Positions 32,451 through 44,168 of a stretch of DNA of 64,000 nucleotides are shown piece after piece. The stretch is from Thermothelomyces thermophilus ATCC 42464. Taxonomy: Eukaryota > Ascomycota > Sordariomycetes > Sordariales > Chaetomiaceae. Made by a program: the position numbers and the translations under genes. Positions within the stretch are counted from its first letter, which is position 1; every line of letters begins with the position of its first letter. Where the stretch lies: NCBI RefSeq assembly GCF_000226095.1, contig NC_016472.1, positions 6,448,001 through 6,512,000 of the forward strand, read 5' to 3'. The notes under the pieces were generated by a model that was given only the letters and a program-made list of their open reading frames with translations, was not told the DNA's origin and ran no database searches.

Positions 32451-34955
32451 ATGGCGGCCAAAAAGAAGATCGCCATCATGACGTCGGGCGGAGATTCGCC
32501 CGGCATGAACGGCGTCGTGCGCGCTTGCGTCCGGATGGCCATCCACCTGGGCTGCGATGCCTACTGCGTCTACGAGGGTTACGAGGGTCTTGTTCGCGGC
32601 GGCGATTTGATACGGCAGATGCACTGGCACGACGTGCGCGGATGGCTGTCCGAGGGCGGCACTCTGATCGGCACCGCCCGCTGCATGGCATTCTACGAGC
32701 GCGCCGGCCGTCTGGCCGCCGCCAGAAATCTGATCTCCCACGGCATCGATGCGCTCATCATCTGCGGCGGAGATGGCTCGCTCACCGGAGCCGATAGGTT
32801 CCGCGCCGAATGGCCGTCGCTCATACAGGAACTCGAGGACACCGGCGAGTACACCGCCCTCGAACTCGAACCCTACCGCCACCTCAACATCGTCGGCTTG
32901 GTCGGGTCCATCGATAATGACCTTTCCGGGACGGACGCTACGATCGGCTGCTACTCGGCTCTTGCGCGGATCTGCCATGCCGTCGATCTCATTGAGGCCA
33001 CCGCTTCCTCCCACTCGCGGGCTTTCGTGATTGAGGTGATGGGGAGACACTGCGGATGGCTGGCGTTGATGGCTGGCGTTGCTACGGGTGCGGATTTTAT
33101 CTTCATTCCGGAGAAGCCTAGAGAGGACAACTGGAGGGAGGAGATGTGCGGTATCGTCGAACACGTTCGTGCTCTTCCTTCCTTTCCTCTCCCTCTTTTC
33201 TTCTCGATTTCTCCTTGGTTTAGAGCAGTAGGGAGCTGACGCAGAGCGACAGCACCGGAAACTCGGAAAACGCAAGACCATCGTCATTATCGCCGAGGGC
33301 GCCATCGACAGGGAGGGCAACAAGATCACTCCCGAGATGGTGAAGGATCTGCTGGCCGACAAGAATGGCCTCGGCCTCGACACCCGGATCACGACCCTCG
33401 GCCACGTCCAGCGTGGCGGAACTGCCGTCGCGTACGACCGGATGCTGGCAACGCTCCAGGGAGTCGAGGCCGTAAAGGCTGTTCTGGAAGCCAAGCCTGA
33501 CACGCCTACGTGCGTCATCACCATCAACGAGAACAAGATCGTCAGGAAGAACCTCATGGAGGCTGTGAAGGAGACAAAGATGGTGGCCAAGGCGATAGAA
33601 AATCAGGATTTTGACCGGGCCATGGGGCTCCGGGATACCGAATTCTCGGAGCAGTACAGGTCCTTTATGATGACGACGGCGGTCCAGATTGACCACAAGA
33701 TGTTGCTACCAGAAAAAGAGGCAAGTACCTGTCTCTAAACTGAAGAGCAAGTTTTGGGACGTGCTAACAGAGCTCCAAGCGCATGAAAATCGGCTTCATC
33801 AATGTCGGCGCCCCAGCCGGCGGCATGAACGCCGCGGTTCGCGCCGGCGTAGCGTACTGCCTGTCTCGCGGTCACGAGCCGGTCGCCATCTACAACGGAT
33901 TCGCCGGATTCGCCCGCCACCACGACGATAAGCCGCTGGGAGCGGTTCGGCCGTTCGACTGGCTCGAAGTCGATGGCTGGGCAAGCAAGGGTGGTTCGGA
34001 GATCGGAACGAACCGCGAGCTTCCCAGCGAGTCGGGTATGGAGAAGATCGCCGATCTGATCGAGCTCTACCAATTTGACGCTCTCTTCCTCATTGGTGGG
34101 TTCGAAGCGTTCCATGCCGTCTGCCAGCTGCGCAAGGCCAGGGACCAGTACCCTTCCCTGTGCATCCCCATCACGCTGCTGCCTGCTACCATCTCCAACA
34201 ACGTGCCGGGGACCGAGTACTCCCTTGGCTCGGACACGTGCCTCAACGAGCTGGTCGAATACTGCGACAAGATCAAGCAGTCCGCTTCGGCCACTCGGCG
34301 CCGCGTCTTCGTCATCGAAACCCAGGGCGGCCGCTGCGGGTACGTCGCTACGCTCGCCGGTCTCGGCGTGGGCGCCTCGGCCGTCTACACGCCCGAGGAG
34401 GGCCTCAGCCTCGAGATGCTCGCGGCCGACGTGCGCCACCTCAAGTCCGTGTTTGCCAAGGACCAGGGCCAGTCCCGCGCCGGCCGGTTGATCCTCATCA
34501 ACGAGAAGGCCTCCAGGGTCTACAACGCCCGCTTGATCGCCGAGATCCTCCGAGAAGAGGCCCACGGCCGGTTCGAGAGCCGCGAGGGCATCCCGGGCCA
34601 CATGCAGCAGGGCGGTGTGCCCTCGCCCATGGACCGGTGCCGCGCGGTGCGCCTGGCCATCCGGTGTATTCAGCACCTGGAGCAGTTCGGCCGCAGCGTG
34701 CACAATCGTGTCAAGAACGACCCCATGAGCGCCACCGTCATCGGCATCAAGGGCGCCAGCGTCGTCTTCACACCAGTAAAGCAGGTCGAGGAGGAGGAGA
34801 CCGACTGGCCCAACCGCCGTCCCAAAAAGGTCTTCTGGAAGGACATTGGGGAGATCTGCGATATCCTGTCCGGTAGGCCCAAGCACGAGCTACCGGAGCC
34901 GGACCTCAAGGGGCTCAAGGCTAAGGATGTGAAGAGGGGGATCGAAACCCTTTAA
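32451..34955 (+). CDS. 6-phosphofructokinase
   Basis: Model 32451-33168, 33245-33720, 33780-34955; 789 residues. The first donor is uncertain: 33165 joined to 33247 also keeps frame and gives 787. The second intron uses a GC donor (GAG|GCAAGT at 33721) and ends at 33779. Two tandem PFK domains are seen, as in all eukaryotic enzymes. The N-terminal half has the active site: [21 protein letters not shown] with the catalytic Asp, and MGRHCGW. The C-terminal half is degenerate ([16 protein letters not shown] without the catalytic Asp) and would bind allosteric effectors. It catalyses ATP-dependent conversion of fructose 6-phosphate to the 1,6-bisphosphate in glycolysis. The chosen start has a good context (CAAAATGGC) and matches usual fungal N-termini; upstream in-frame ATGs exist at 32274 and 32178. 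Confidence 0.95.
33721..33779 (+). other. GC-AG intron in phosphofructokinase
   Basis: No GT donor in the neighbourhood gives a frame-preserving join from LLPEKE to [10 protein letters not shown], whereas GCAAGT at 33721-33726 preceded by AAAGAG fits the strong consensus of GC-AG introns. A GCTAAC branch site lies at 33763-33768, 11 bases before the AAG acceptor. Confidence 0.85.
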
Positions 34956-37253
34956 CAAGGGACCCATGTCTTTACCCCCTTCCTCTCTGGGGAGGGGAGA
35001 GGAGAGGGTATGTATGAAAATGGGATTTGACTTGGGCTACGCGTGATCGTCCTGCGTGCTTTGGGGAGAGGGCAGTGGACTAGAATGTGGCCATGCGGCG
35101 TTGGCTGGCTGCTGTTTGTTCGGAAAGTTGTTGCTCGTCTTTGTCTTGCATTAGCCCACCCACGCTTGTACCCCCCCCCCCCCCTCTCTTGCTCTTGCGT
35201 ATTGTCATCCAGATCGGGGTATCGAGGAGACGAAGGTGTAGGCGAAGTGTAGAGGACGGACAGTGTAGTGTAGGCGGATCCATGTAAAGTTGAAGACGGA
35301 TACGGATACTTTTGAAACTTGAGAGATTCGACCTTTGGTCCACTCATGTCTCCGTTGCAAAGATAGTTACCCCTTAGTGTACTGTGTAAGATGGTGCAAG
35401 ACAGCCCAACGGCTGATGTTCGATAATGCATTGCCCAATTGGGGCATTTTGTTGTCGAACCCCTGGAGTCGATCTACAAGTAGTCCATCTGTGTGGTTCA
35501 TGGTGCAAGGACCCTGGATTGCGTTTCCCTTCCCATAGAGAGTACGGATTACACTAATAGTACTGTACATTCTTAATCCGTACACAGTACTCCGTACTCG
35601 TCACTGCGGCCTCGGGGGGTAGTACACTTACACAGTAATCAACCAGTCAGCCCCGAGGTTGTCGGCAGTTTTTACACGCTCACCGGAACTTGCCTGACAA
35701 CTGCCGTCCTCTAAAAGAAGCATTGCGAATTCGGGCAGTCTGGGGCTGGTGGGGATGTTGCTCAGTAAGCGTCTTTCTTGGCTGGTCAAGGGTGGCCTGC
35801 ATGGAGTTGCCGCCTGTTCTGAAGGCCCGCCTGTTAGGGGGCTACTGTGTAGCGAGCAGCTCCTTGAACGGGGAAGCTGTTTTTCGCGGAAGCTACTCCG
35901 TAAGCCTTCAGTTAGTGGCGAATCAGCAGGTACCGCCGAGCCCGGACGAAATGGCGGGATGCTGGAAGCCGCTAAACGATGCATTTCGGCCAATCGCCCA
36001 CCGTCTCTGCTCGTTTAACTACTATGTAACCATCAGCCGGCTGTTTACAAATACTCTACTCCGTATATGCCGTATACGAAAATCAAGGATTTTCTTAATC
36101 CGTAGTGTACACTTAACCCTTACTGGAGTTAATTTTCGAAGTGCCGGAAGCGGTACTCTCGAGGACCAGGGCCAGTTTGCACCTTAGTTATTACAGAGTA
36201 GCCGTACACTAGTTCACCGTCTCGTTATGCAGGTGTCACTGCATATTCCGGGTTACAAGATGTGTTTCCAGCACAAGCCAAACCCGAACAAAATTCCATA
36301 TTTCCCTCCCGTGACCCGAGGCGGAACGACCCAAGATCTGCACCGAAGAGGGCGGGGTACGCATACCTGCCTAATTACACCAGGTTCAGGAGTGATTCCG
36401 TCCAGAGTTGCTTTCGTTGAGACCCCAGAGTAGTAGTCAGCCCAGTGGAAAAGTCCGGAACTAACTCCGTGCAAGATGACCGTTGTCTCATGGGCTCCGG
36501 CCTCTTGCACCTTGCTCTTCCAGCCATTCAATATTCCCCCGTCGAATTTGCACACACACGAAACCGAAAGCTTGGTTCAGCCTCAAAGGGCCTGGAATGA
36601 AGAGGACAGGGGACGCGGGAGAGGTCCGTTGAGAGAGATCGGTGGAATGGAGTGCCACAGAGAATGGCTGCCACCGTCTGTGGAAGTCAGAACGCGCGAT
36701 GAAAAAAGATGCCTATTCGGGCCTAGACAGCTGGATTTGCTGGCAGTCCTCTCTACGGAGCATTCAAACTGGCACTAATTGGGTATCTCAACGTATTATC
36801 GTCGCCAATGGTTCCAAGTGCGCTTTCCCCAATCGAACCTCGAGCCCGCACCTTATTTTCCTGTGCCTCGTTGTTCGAGTTCCTTTCGCCCCGCGCTTCT
36901 ACTGCTGCTGCCTGTCTGCTTGCATCCTTCATATTCTCTCTTTTTTTTTTCTCGGACAGAATAGAAACAAAGCTTTCTGTCTCATGCCGGTAACGTCGCT
37001 CCTCGACAACAGGACGACGACCAGAGCCGATTTCCCTTGCTTTGTCGAATTACATATAATATTCATAAAGCAACCCTCCGCTTATCTGCTGGGCTTGACA
37101 GACGTCTCGAACAAAGACGGCGGTGCCTGAACAACCAACCGAGTCAGCCACACCCGGCCTCGCCGCGGGAGGGTTCCGTTAGGGGAGCCGTTGAGAGGCC
37201 CTGACTGGGTGCGCGATTCAGGCACTGGTGAGCTCGAGAATGGGCTGGTGCCA
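34956..37253. other. 2.3 kb gap with palindromic repeats
   Basis: Contains a run of 14 C at 35171-35184, an inverted repeat at 35542-35583 and scattered TAGTGTAC-type motifs to 36215. The last ~350 bases include pyrimidine-rich leader sequence of the lectin-like gene. No frame with domains was found. Confidence 0.6.
35542..35583. repeat. Inverted repeat GTACGGATTA/TAATCCGTAC
   Basis: A 10-base sequence at 35542-35551 and its exact reverse complement at 35574-35583 flank 22 bases, forming a hairpin. The 13-mer TTCTTAATCCGTA at 35570-35582 recurs in direct orientation at 36092-36104, next to TAGTGTACAC. Confidence 0.9.
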
Positions 37254-38994
37254 ATGGCGCTGCTCGTAGGGAGACTGCTTCTCTTTCTCTTGGGGGCTGC
37301 CGTATCTCCGGCATGGGCAGGAAGTATTTCGGCTTGGTATACTGCATACGGACCGCAGGTCATTCTGGTCAATGACACGACCAACGAGATCCGCTACACG
37401 GCCTGTAACAGCAATGACAAGCCGACATACTCGTACATCGACGACTATTCGCTCACCCTCGACATCAAACCCAAGATTGGCACGCCGCTAACCGGAGTGG
37501 GTTGGTATGACAATACCATGACCCAGTGTGTGCTCGCTTCTCCCGTCGAACTGGCGTGTTGACTGACGGGCATATCAGAGCTTCGATCTGGTACCTCGAC
37601 GAGACCAACAATATCACGAATGCCTTCTTCAACTGCAACATGACAACTGGCCAGTTTCTGCTGCAGGGAAACTGGACCGTCACCAGCGGCGCCCCGTCCG
37701 TTCATTCCAACTCGGGCTTGGCTGCTGTTGTCCTCGGCGCGGACACCGGCTACCGCGTGTACTTCCATGACGAAGACGGCGCCATCAACGAGCTTTTCTA
37801 TAACCGCGATATCGGCTGGGAGTATTGGGGTCCCATCTCTCAGGATATAAACTCCCTGCCCGCCTTAGGTGCCGCATTCAGCGGCAGGGAAAACATCACT
37901 GTTGCCTCCCCGCGCGATGAGAGGAACATTGCGGCGACCCGGTGGAACAAGGATGAGACTTGGTATCGAAGTATGGTTTTACTCCGTCTCCCTTTTCCCC
38001 CCTTACTCCTCCATAACCACCTTCTTGCTGACTGAGCTGCTGACATTCGCCAACAGCCACCCTGCCACACCCGCTCGCGCTCGTGGGCGGATTCGCTACC
38101 GCCGAGACCGCCAGGGATGACATTTCCCTAGATGAGGGGACTCCGGCCAACTTCACGCTGCCCGCGTGGGACGGCAAGACTAAAAGCATTGGAGTCACCA
38201 TTGACAATGTCTATACGCGTTTCCTTTGGTACATTGGCAATGACAGAAATCTCTACCTGCTGGCCAATCAGAACTACACTTGGGGCCGGCGAGCCAGCCA
38301 ACCCAACACTGTCTGGCCCCAGGCCGACGACCCGAACGGTCATCTAGGCGTTGCCTACGACATGTTTACCAGCAGGGTATGGCTTTACTACTTTGTTCAG
38401 GATCGGCTTGGCGAGGTTAAGTATGCAGACAACACCTGGCAATCATGGTCCGCACTTCAAGAACCACCGCCGCTACCGACACCGTCCGCCTCGACAGATG
38501 ACCCCACGGGCTCAGACGCCGGGCTGTCCACCGGTGCCAAGGCAGGCATCGGCGTTGGCGTCTCGCTGGGCGCGATTGCGTTCGCTACCATTATCGCCAT
38601 TGTCATCCTGGCGCGAAGGAAGAAGCAAGCTTCAGAGCACCTGGCGGAGACTGAAGCAGGTTCGACCACTCTCGGTCCCCGCACGCCCGCAACGCCAGAT
38701 GGTTCCCCAGCTCTTGCGCATGCGTTGGGAGCGCAGAAGTACGGCTATGACCAGAAGGTGGCACCGATACGAGCGCAGGAATTGCCTTCTGAGCAGCAGC
38801 TGCAACAGCTGGACGGCGCAACCCGATTGGAGATGGACAGTAATACCGCACGCGCGGAACTGGACCCCACAGCCAGGGGCGAGATGTACGCCCAGTCGCA
38901 ACCTATATATGAGCTCCCTTCGCACTGGTCCTTCCATGAACAGCCGGCCGAACAACCGAAGCAGTGGCTCGAGCCCCATCAGCAGAGGCAATGA
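37254..38994 (+). CDS. Lectin-like single-pass membrane protein
   Basis: Model 37254-37525, 37579-37970, 38057-38994; 533 residues. The start is the only ATG in frame before the signal peptide (MALLVGRLLLFLLGAAVSPAWA). The ectodomain, about residues 23-365, has repeated units with alternating Trp/Tyr and N-glycosylation sites (ASIWYLDETNNITNAFF, YRVYFHDEDGAINELFY, RFLWYIGNDRNLYLLA, VWLYYFVQDRLGEVKYA). This resembles the six-bladed fucose-specific lectin propeller of fungi; the fold is inferred from repeat pattern, and sugar-binding residues were not verified. A Pro/Ser/Thr linker leads to a transmembrane helix at about 382-405 followed by RRKKQ, then a ~125-residue cytosolic tail ending with QPIYELPSHWSF. 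Cell-surface recognition or wall sensing is plausible but unproven. Confidence 0.85.
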
Positions 38995-39982
38995 GATTGG
39001 CAGTCTTAGAGTCTCTGGAGGTGATGAGTGACACACACGGTCTGAGGAGCAAGTACTGAAAAGCGACGGAGTTTCTACTAGTATGTGCATTTCGCGTCTG
39101 TACTGGTGATTAGCGACTTGGATACCCAGACCAGGAAAGGCGCCTCGGCTTTCTGGTCCATTTCACGTATTTATGTTTTGTATTTAACAAACAACCTCTG
39201 TTTTTATCAAAAACTCAGTGATTCAAATTGTGCGTAGAACCGACTTGGATATTCTGCCTCGTCTCATTCTTCTTGGTAAGTTCGGGCTACCCAAGATGCT
39301 ATTTGTGCCTCAAGTTTGCAGGGAAGCGCGGATCGAGCAACATCTCGCTCACAGCCCATGAATGGCTGGCGGCGAATGTACGCGGACTCTCTTCAGACCA
39401 CAACCTGTACAAATGGGTCCGCCATTAAAGGGAACACCTTCAACCGTGGTTCAGGAAAACACCACGAGAACTTGGACTGAGTGTCAATCATGAGATGTGG
39501 CCAAGCTTTAACATTGTGGTTAATCATCAGCCAATACAGACGCCGCTGAGTACTAACCCAAACAAGCCAGAGGGATGATGGCAGCCAAGTTCAAGTCCTG
39601 GGCCATGCCCTGTCTTCGTAGCATCATGAATATGATACCCAGCTAGAACATGAGCGGTATCGCAAAGTCTTCCCCCCAAACAGCCCAACTCCGAACCCAG
39701 GATAGTAACCCCCCCCAATCCTCCAAGCCGAAGGCCCGTGCCACAAATCTAGAGCCATGTCGCCGAGCGCAAGGTCTCCATTCTCCATGACAACTGGACG
39801 TTTAGTTCTGAAACGAGCAAGCCATTACTCAAACAGCAATCCCGATGAGATACAACAATGGACAGGGCCCCTTGTCCAACATAGCCGAGGCGGGAGCCAC
39901 AGTAGATGAGTAGCAAGACGAGCCTCGCTCGCCGCCATTGAAGGTGAAATCAACAGCACACTAACCACCACACATTGCACTC
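38995..39982. other. Convergent 3' region of lectin-like gene and ULS1
   Basis: Nearly 1 kb without domain-bearing frames. It would contain the two 3' untranslated regions; CCCCCC and CCAAAC-rich pieces near 39700 are the only notable composition. Nothing else was recognised. Confidence 0.55.
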
Positions 39983-42900
39983 TCACCCCCTCGCCGGGTT
40001 AACCCCAAACAGATAGGCGAGCTCACGCTCACTCAACCTGCCGACATTCTTACTCTGGCCCTCATCGAGGGCCGCCTCCACAAGCTTCCGCTTGCTCTCC
40101 TGTAGTGCCAAGATTCTGTCTTCAACCGTCTCCTTGACAAGGATACGATGTACTTTCACCTCGCGTTGCTGGCCGATACGGTGGGCGCGATCGATAGCCT
40201 GCGCTTCAATGAAAGGGTTCCAGAAGGGATCGCAGATGATGATGCGGCTGGCGGCAGTCAGGTTGAGGCCCGCATTGCCCGCGCGCAACGAGACAAGCAT
40301 GACGGTGCTGCGCGGGTTCTCAATGAAGTCCCGGACGGCCTCATCGCGCTGATTGCGCGACATCTTGCCCGTGTAACGGCAGTAGCGGAGGTTGAGTTTG
40401 TACTTGATCTGGCATTCAATCAGGTCGAGAAGAGTGGTCCACTGAGAAAAGATGATCGTCTTCTCATCGGTTTCCTGGATCTCCCGGAGGAGTTCAATGA
40501 CCTGGGTGATCTTGGCCGAATCCTCCCAGTTATCACGAAGGTAATGCATGTACCGACGGCGGGCTTCTCGGTTCTTATCCGCGTCGTTCCGGAGCTGCTT
40601 CAGCATGTGGGGTTTGATTTCCTCGGCCGTGCGCTTGCCTGTCGCCTTTTCCTTTGCCTTACGGCGCTGTCTTCCCTTTGTGGCCGGCTTCCCAGAAGAT
40701 TTAGCGTCCCTTTCTCCCAGAGGGCGTTCTCCTTTCTCGCCGTTCAAAGCCGTGGCAGCAGTGTCCAGTCCAGTGTCGGACTCGGCGCCGTCGATCCCAT
40801 CGCCGTCGCCATCCTCGCTATCTGGAACAACAAAACCTGAAAGATTCCCAAATTGGTCCGCATCAGTTTCGGTCTCGCTATCAGATGTAAAGTCGTCATT
40901 TTCCGAGTCGGGAATCTCCGAGAGTTCGTCCAGTACACCGTCTTCGGCCTCGAGGGTTTCTGGTGCATGCACTTTCCGGAAAGCGGTAAGCGTGATGACC
41001 TTCTTTGGTTCGACCGGCCCACGGCAGACCGGGCATTTGGCGGCCCGGTTCTCATCACCCAACCTGATATTGTCTTGTGCCGTGTTCTCAGTGAGTGAAG
41101 TAAAACACTCAGTGCAAGTATCGTGGCCGCATGGAATGACGAGGAGCGGGTCCTCAACACCATCGTAGCATATCGGGCACTCAAACGCTTCGATGGCTTT
41201 GATGCGCTCAACAACCGTGCCATCCAACTCCCTTGCTAGAGACTCCATGTCGATGTCCTCAATGGCTGCGGCCGTAGACTCGAATTCTGTCAGGTGAGGG
41301 TGACAGCAGGCTTGTCTAAGACGTAGAAGAAGGACTAGGATATTGGAGTAATTCTTGCCGACGGTTCCCGCACGGAGGAACCTGTTGAACTGCACCCGAG
41401 ACCGTGTCTCGAGGTCCTGATAAAATTGGCGCTCATCGTCGGAAAAAACAACGTGCTCCGAGTTCTCTGTCTTTGGTGGCAGTGTCAGAATGGGCTTGCC
41501 GTCAATCATCGAGTCCTTCATCCGTCTCAGCATCATCGCCTTGAGGACGGCTTGAAGCTGCCGCATAGCATTGTCACGCGTGTAGTCCGACACGTAGCCC
41601 TTTGCGCTCAAACCCCTAAATGTCTGCAAACGGATGAGAAACTGCCCATGAAGTGTTGCGGTGTGTACGGGGGGGACATCATACCCTCTGGAAGGTTTTG
41701 AAATCAGAATATGGCCGGATTCTGAGAAATCGGATGAGTGGGTACAATTCTGATACGCCGTTCATCATCGGAGTACCTGTAAGGCACCAGCGGTACGTCG
41801 CATTGATTCTGTGCACGGCCGTCGAGCTCTGGGTGTCTTTGTTCTTGATGCATTGAGCCTCGTCCAGGATGATGCGGTAAAATCTGCTCCGCGGGTGGAG
41901 GACTGGACATTTGTTGAACAACTCCATATCATCTTCCTCTCGATAATCGTCTGATTCATTGCGTTGCGCGACATGTTGGTTGTATCTCTTCCATTCCGCA
42001 GCTACCGATCCGTATGTCGTGAGTACGACATCGTATTTCTTCAGCTCGGAGTAAGGCCGCTTCTTGGAATAGAAGAGGAACGTGCTCAGCTTATGAGTGC
42101 TTTTCAACTTCTTCTTCACCTCAAGTTCCCATTGCTTGATGAGAGCGACGGGGCCAATAATGAGATTGGTCTGCAGAAGTCTTAGAACGTCCGCGTTCAA
42201 GTATGCATTCCTGACAATGAGCGCTACATACCTTGATGTTGTCGGTAGATGGCCGGGAGACAATCAAGGCAAGAGTTGAGATGGTCTTGCCGAGACCCAT
42301 GTCATCTGCCAAGATGCCGCCCTTGTTTGTTCCCTCTTCCATATCTGACATCCATTTCAGTGCCAACTGCTGATGTGGATAAAGAGGGTACTTCATGGCA
42401 TCGGGAGTTTCGCCGCGCTCCTCCTCGGGAACGTCCATGTCAGGCCGGATATTCGAGAGCAGCTTCTGGATATCTTCTTCTGTCTTCCTAGGGTCATTGA
42501 CGTAGTCGTCGAGAAAAGTAGTGAGGCGTTCGTTTAACGGATTCCCGTGCATATCCGTCATGCTGTTGAAGTCATACTTGTTGACACGGTTGATGGTTTC
42601 GGCAAGGCTCGGACCAGAAAATGCTGAGCGCCCTGACAGAGTATAGTATGCGCCATTGCTCACATATCCTGGCCGGTTAGCGGCTGGGGGTGTTAGGCCC
42701 GATGAATAGCCGTTCAAGACACCCTGTGATGATCCGCTTATCGTGTGCAGTCGCTGGCCGATAGGGGCGGCTGGTGGCCAAAGGCGGCCTTCTTGCCGCG
42801 CCATGGAGGTCTGTCGGGCCAACTCAATGGCAGGTAGCCCAGAGGTGACATTCCGCGATGACGACGGCAACACAGGCGTGGAGGCCGCTGAACTGGAGGA

Positions 42901-44168
42901 CCCAGGACGAGAAAATACTGAAGGAAGTGAAGGTAAGGACGGTCGGGAAGATTGAGGGCCGGCACCAATGGACGTTCGAGAAGTGGCACCCCCAGACGCA
43001 TCAGTTTCGTCATCTGAATCAATATAAGTGACCGGCGTCCGGAGGGAATTCTGTGCCATTTCAGGCATGACTGCGGAATGTTTCCAAGGACGCCCGTCAG
43101 CGCTGCCCCCTGTCAAGTCGATTGGCTCCGCTTTGACTGATCTAGGCGGCCTCGCCGCCGGTGTCAAGCCCGGTTCCTGTTTGGTTCGATCCGGCACCCC
43201 CGACGCCCACGACGAGGACTGAGAGGATCTGTCAAGAATTCTGTTGAGGGCATTGTTTTGACCTAATTGAGATGGCGATGCGGAAGTCGGACTGTTCGGG
43301 TCTGGTGAGGCCCGCCCACTGAAGGCTCTAGCAATGGCGGCATCTCTATCCACCTCGGCCTTTACTTGACTCGCGCGCGCCTCCGCTTCTTTCTGTCGTT
43401 GAATGGCTAACCGCCACACATTGTCATCATCACTGAAAGACGTAGTTAGCATCTGTTGAGCCTCAGCGCGACCCCGTGGGCTTCTCATCTTTTCCCAACC
43501 CTCATTGGGGACTGGAACCAACTTACCAAGTAAGGTCGATGACCTGGTCGTCCGGAACATCACAAAACGCTTCAAAGGTGAAGTCGGACGGCCCAGGAGC
43601 CGGGGTAGGGGTGGTTCGTCGAGACTTGTAAGCGCTCCGGCTCGGCGAGTCTGCAGCGAGGTGGGAGCTACCGATAGAACGTTTTCGCGTTGGGATGCCC
43701 GAGTCTTGCATCTGTCCCTCTCCTAGACTCATATCTAACGAGCTGCTATTGCTGGAAGGTGTTGAAGTACTGTGGAAGCGGCCATCTTCTGGTTGTGGTC
43801 AGTGCTCGCCGCCGAGGTAGTTGAGGAATTCTTAATAGTAGCCGTACCCTCTTTGCCCTCCATAGTTGGGAATCCTGGTTGGTCTGCAAAACGCTCGGGT
43901 TAGGATATGCGGCTGCCAGTATCTGGGAAGTTTGGTAAATCGCACCTTTGCCCTTAGGTCGGGCAATCTGGCGCCTAAGGTTCGCAATCTTTGCCTTAAC
44001 ACGTTCTACCTCCTGCGCTACAGCGGGATCCGAATCATCAGGGAAGTCGTTGATGAGAGATGCTAGCACAGTTCGCTGAATGGCTAGCTCGTCAAGGAGG
44101 GCTGGGATATCGTAAATGGTGTGCGAAACGGTTGAGGACGGAGAAGAGTCGCTTGTCCTGGAATCCAT
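39983..44168 (-). CDS. ULS1-like SNF2 translocase with RING finger
   Basis: Minus-strand exons 44168-43946, 43883-43848, 43788-43527, 43432-42232, 42170-41685, 41623-39983; 1282 residues. The second coding exon is only 36 bases. The N-terminal ~450 residues are disordered and carry SUMO-interaction-like motifs VIDLT (169-173) and PIDLT (277-281). The SNF2 ATPase follows: GLGKT (553-557), TTYG, DEAQ (677-680), LTGTPMMN. A C3HC4-type RING (CPIC near 885 to CPVC near 935) is inserted between the ATPase lobes, as in Uls1/Rad5/Rad16 relatives, and the helicase C lobe ends with LNLTAASR and DRAHRIGQ. The absence of a HIRAN domain and the presence of such motifs favour Uls1 (Ris1; fission yeast Rrp1/Rrp2) over Rad5. 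It would remodel or degrade SUMOylated chromatin proteins during repair and replication stress. Confidence 0.9.

Noticed and set aside
33735-34886. 383-codon minus-strand frame opposite phosphofructokinase
   Set aside because: It is the antisense shadow of a GC-rich coding exon; the + strand protein is unmistakable.
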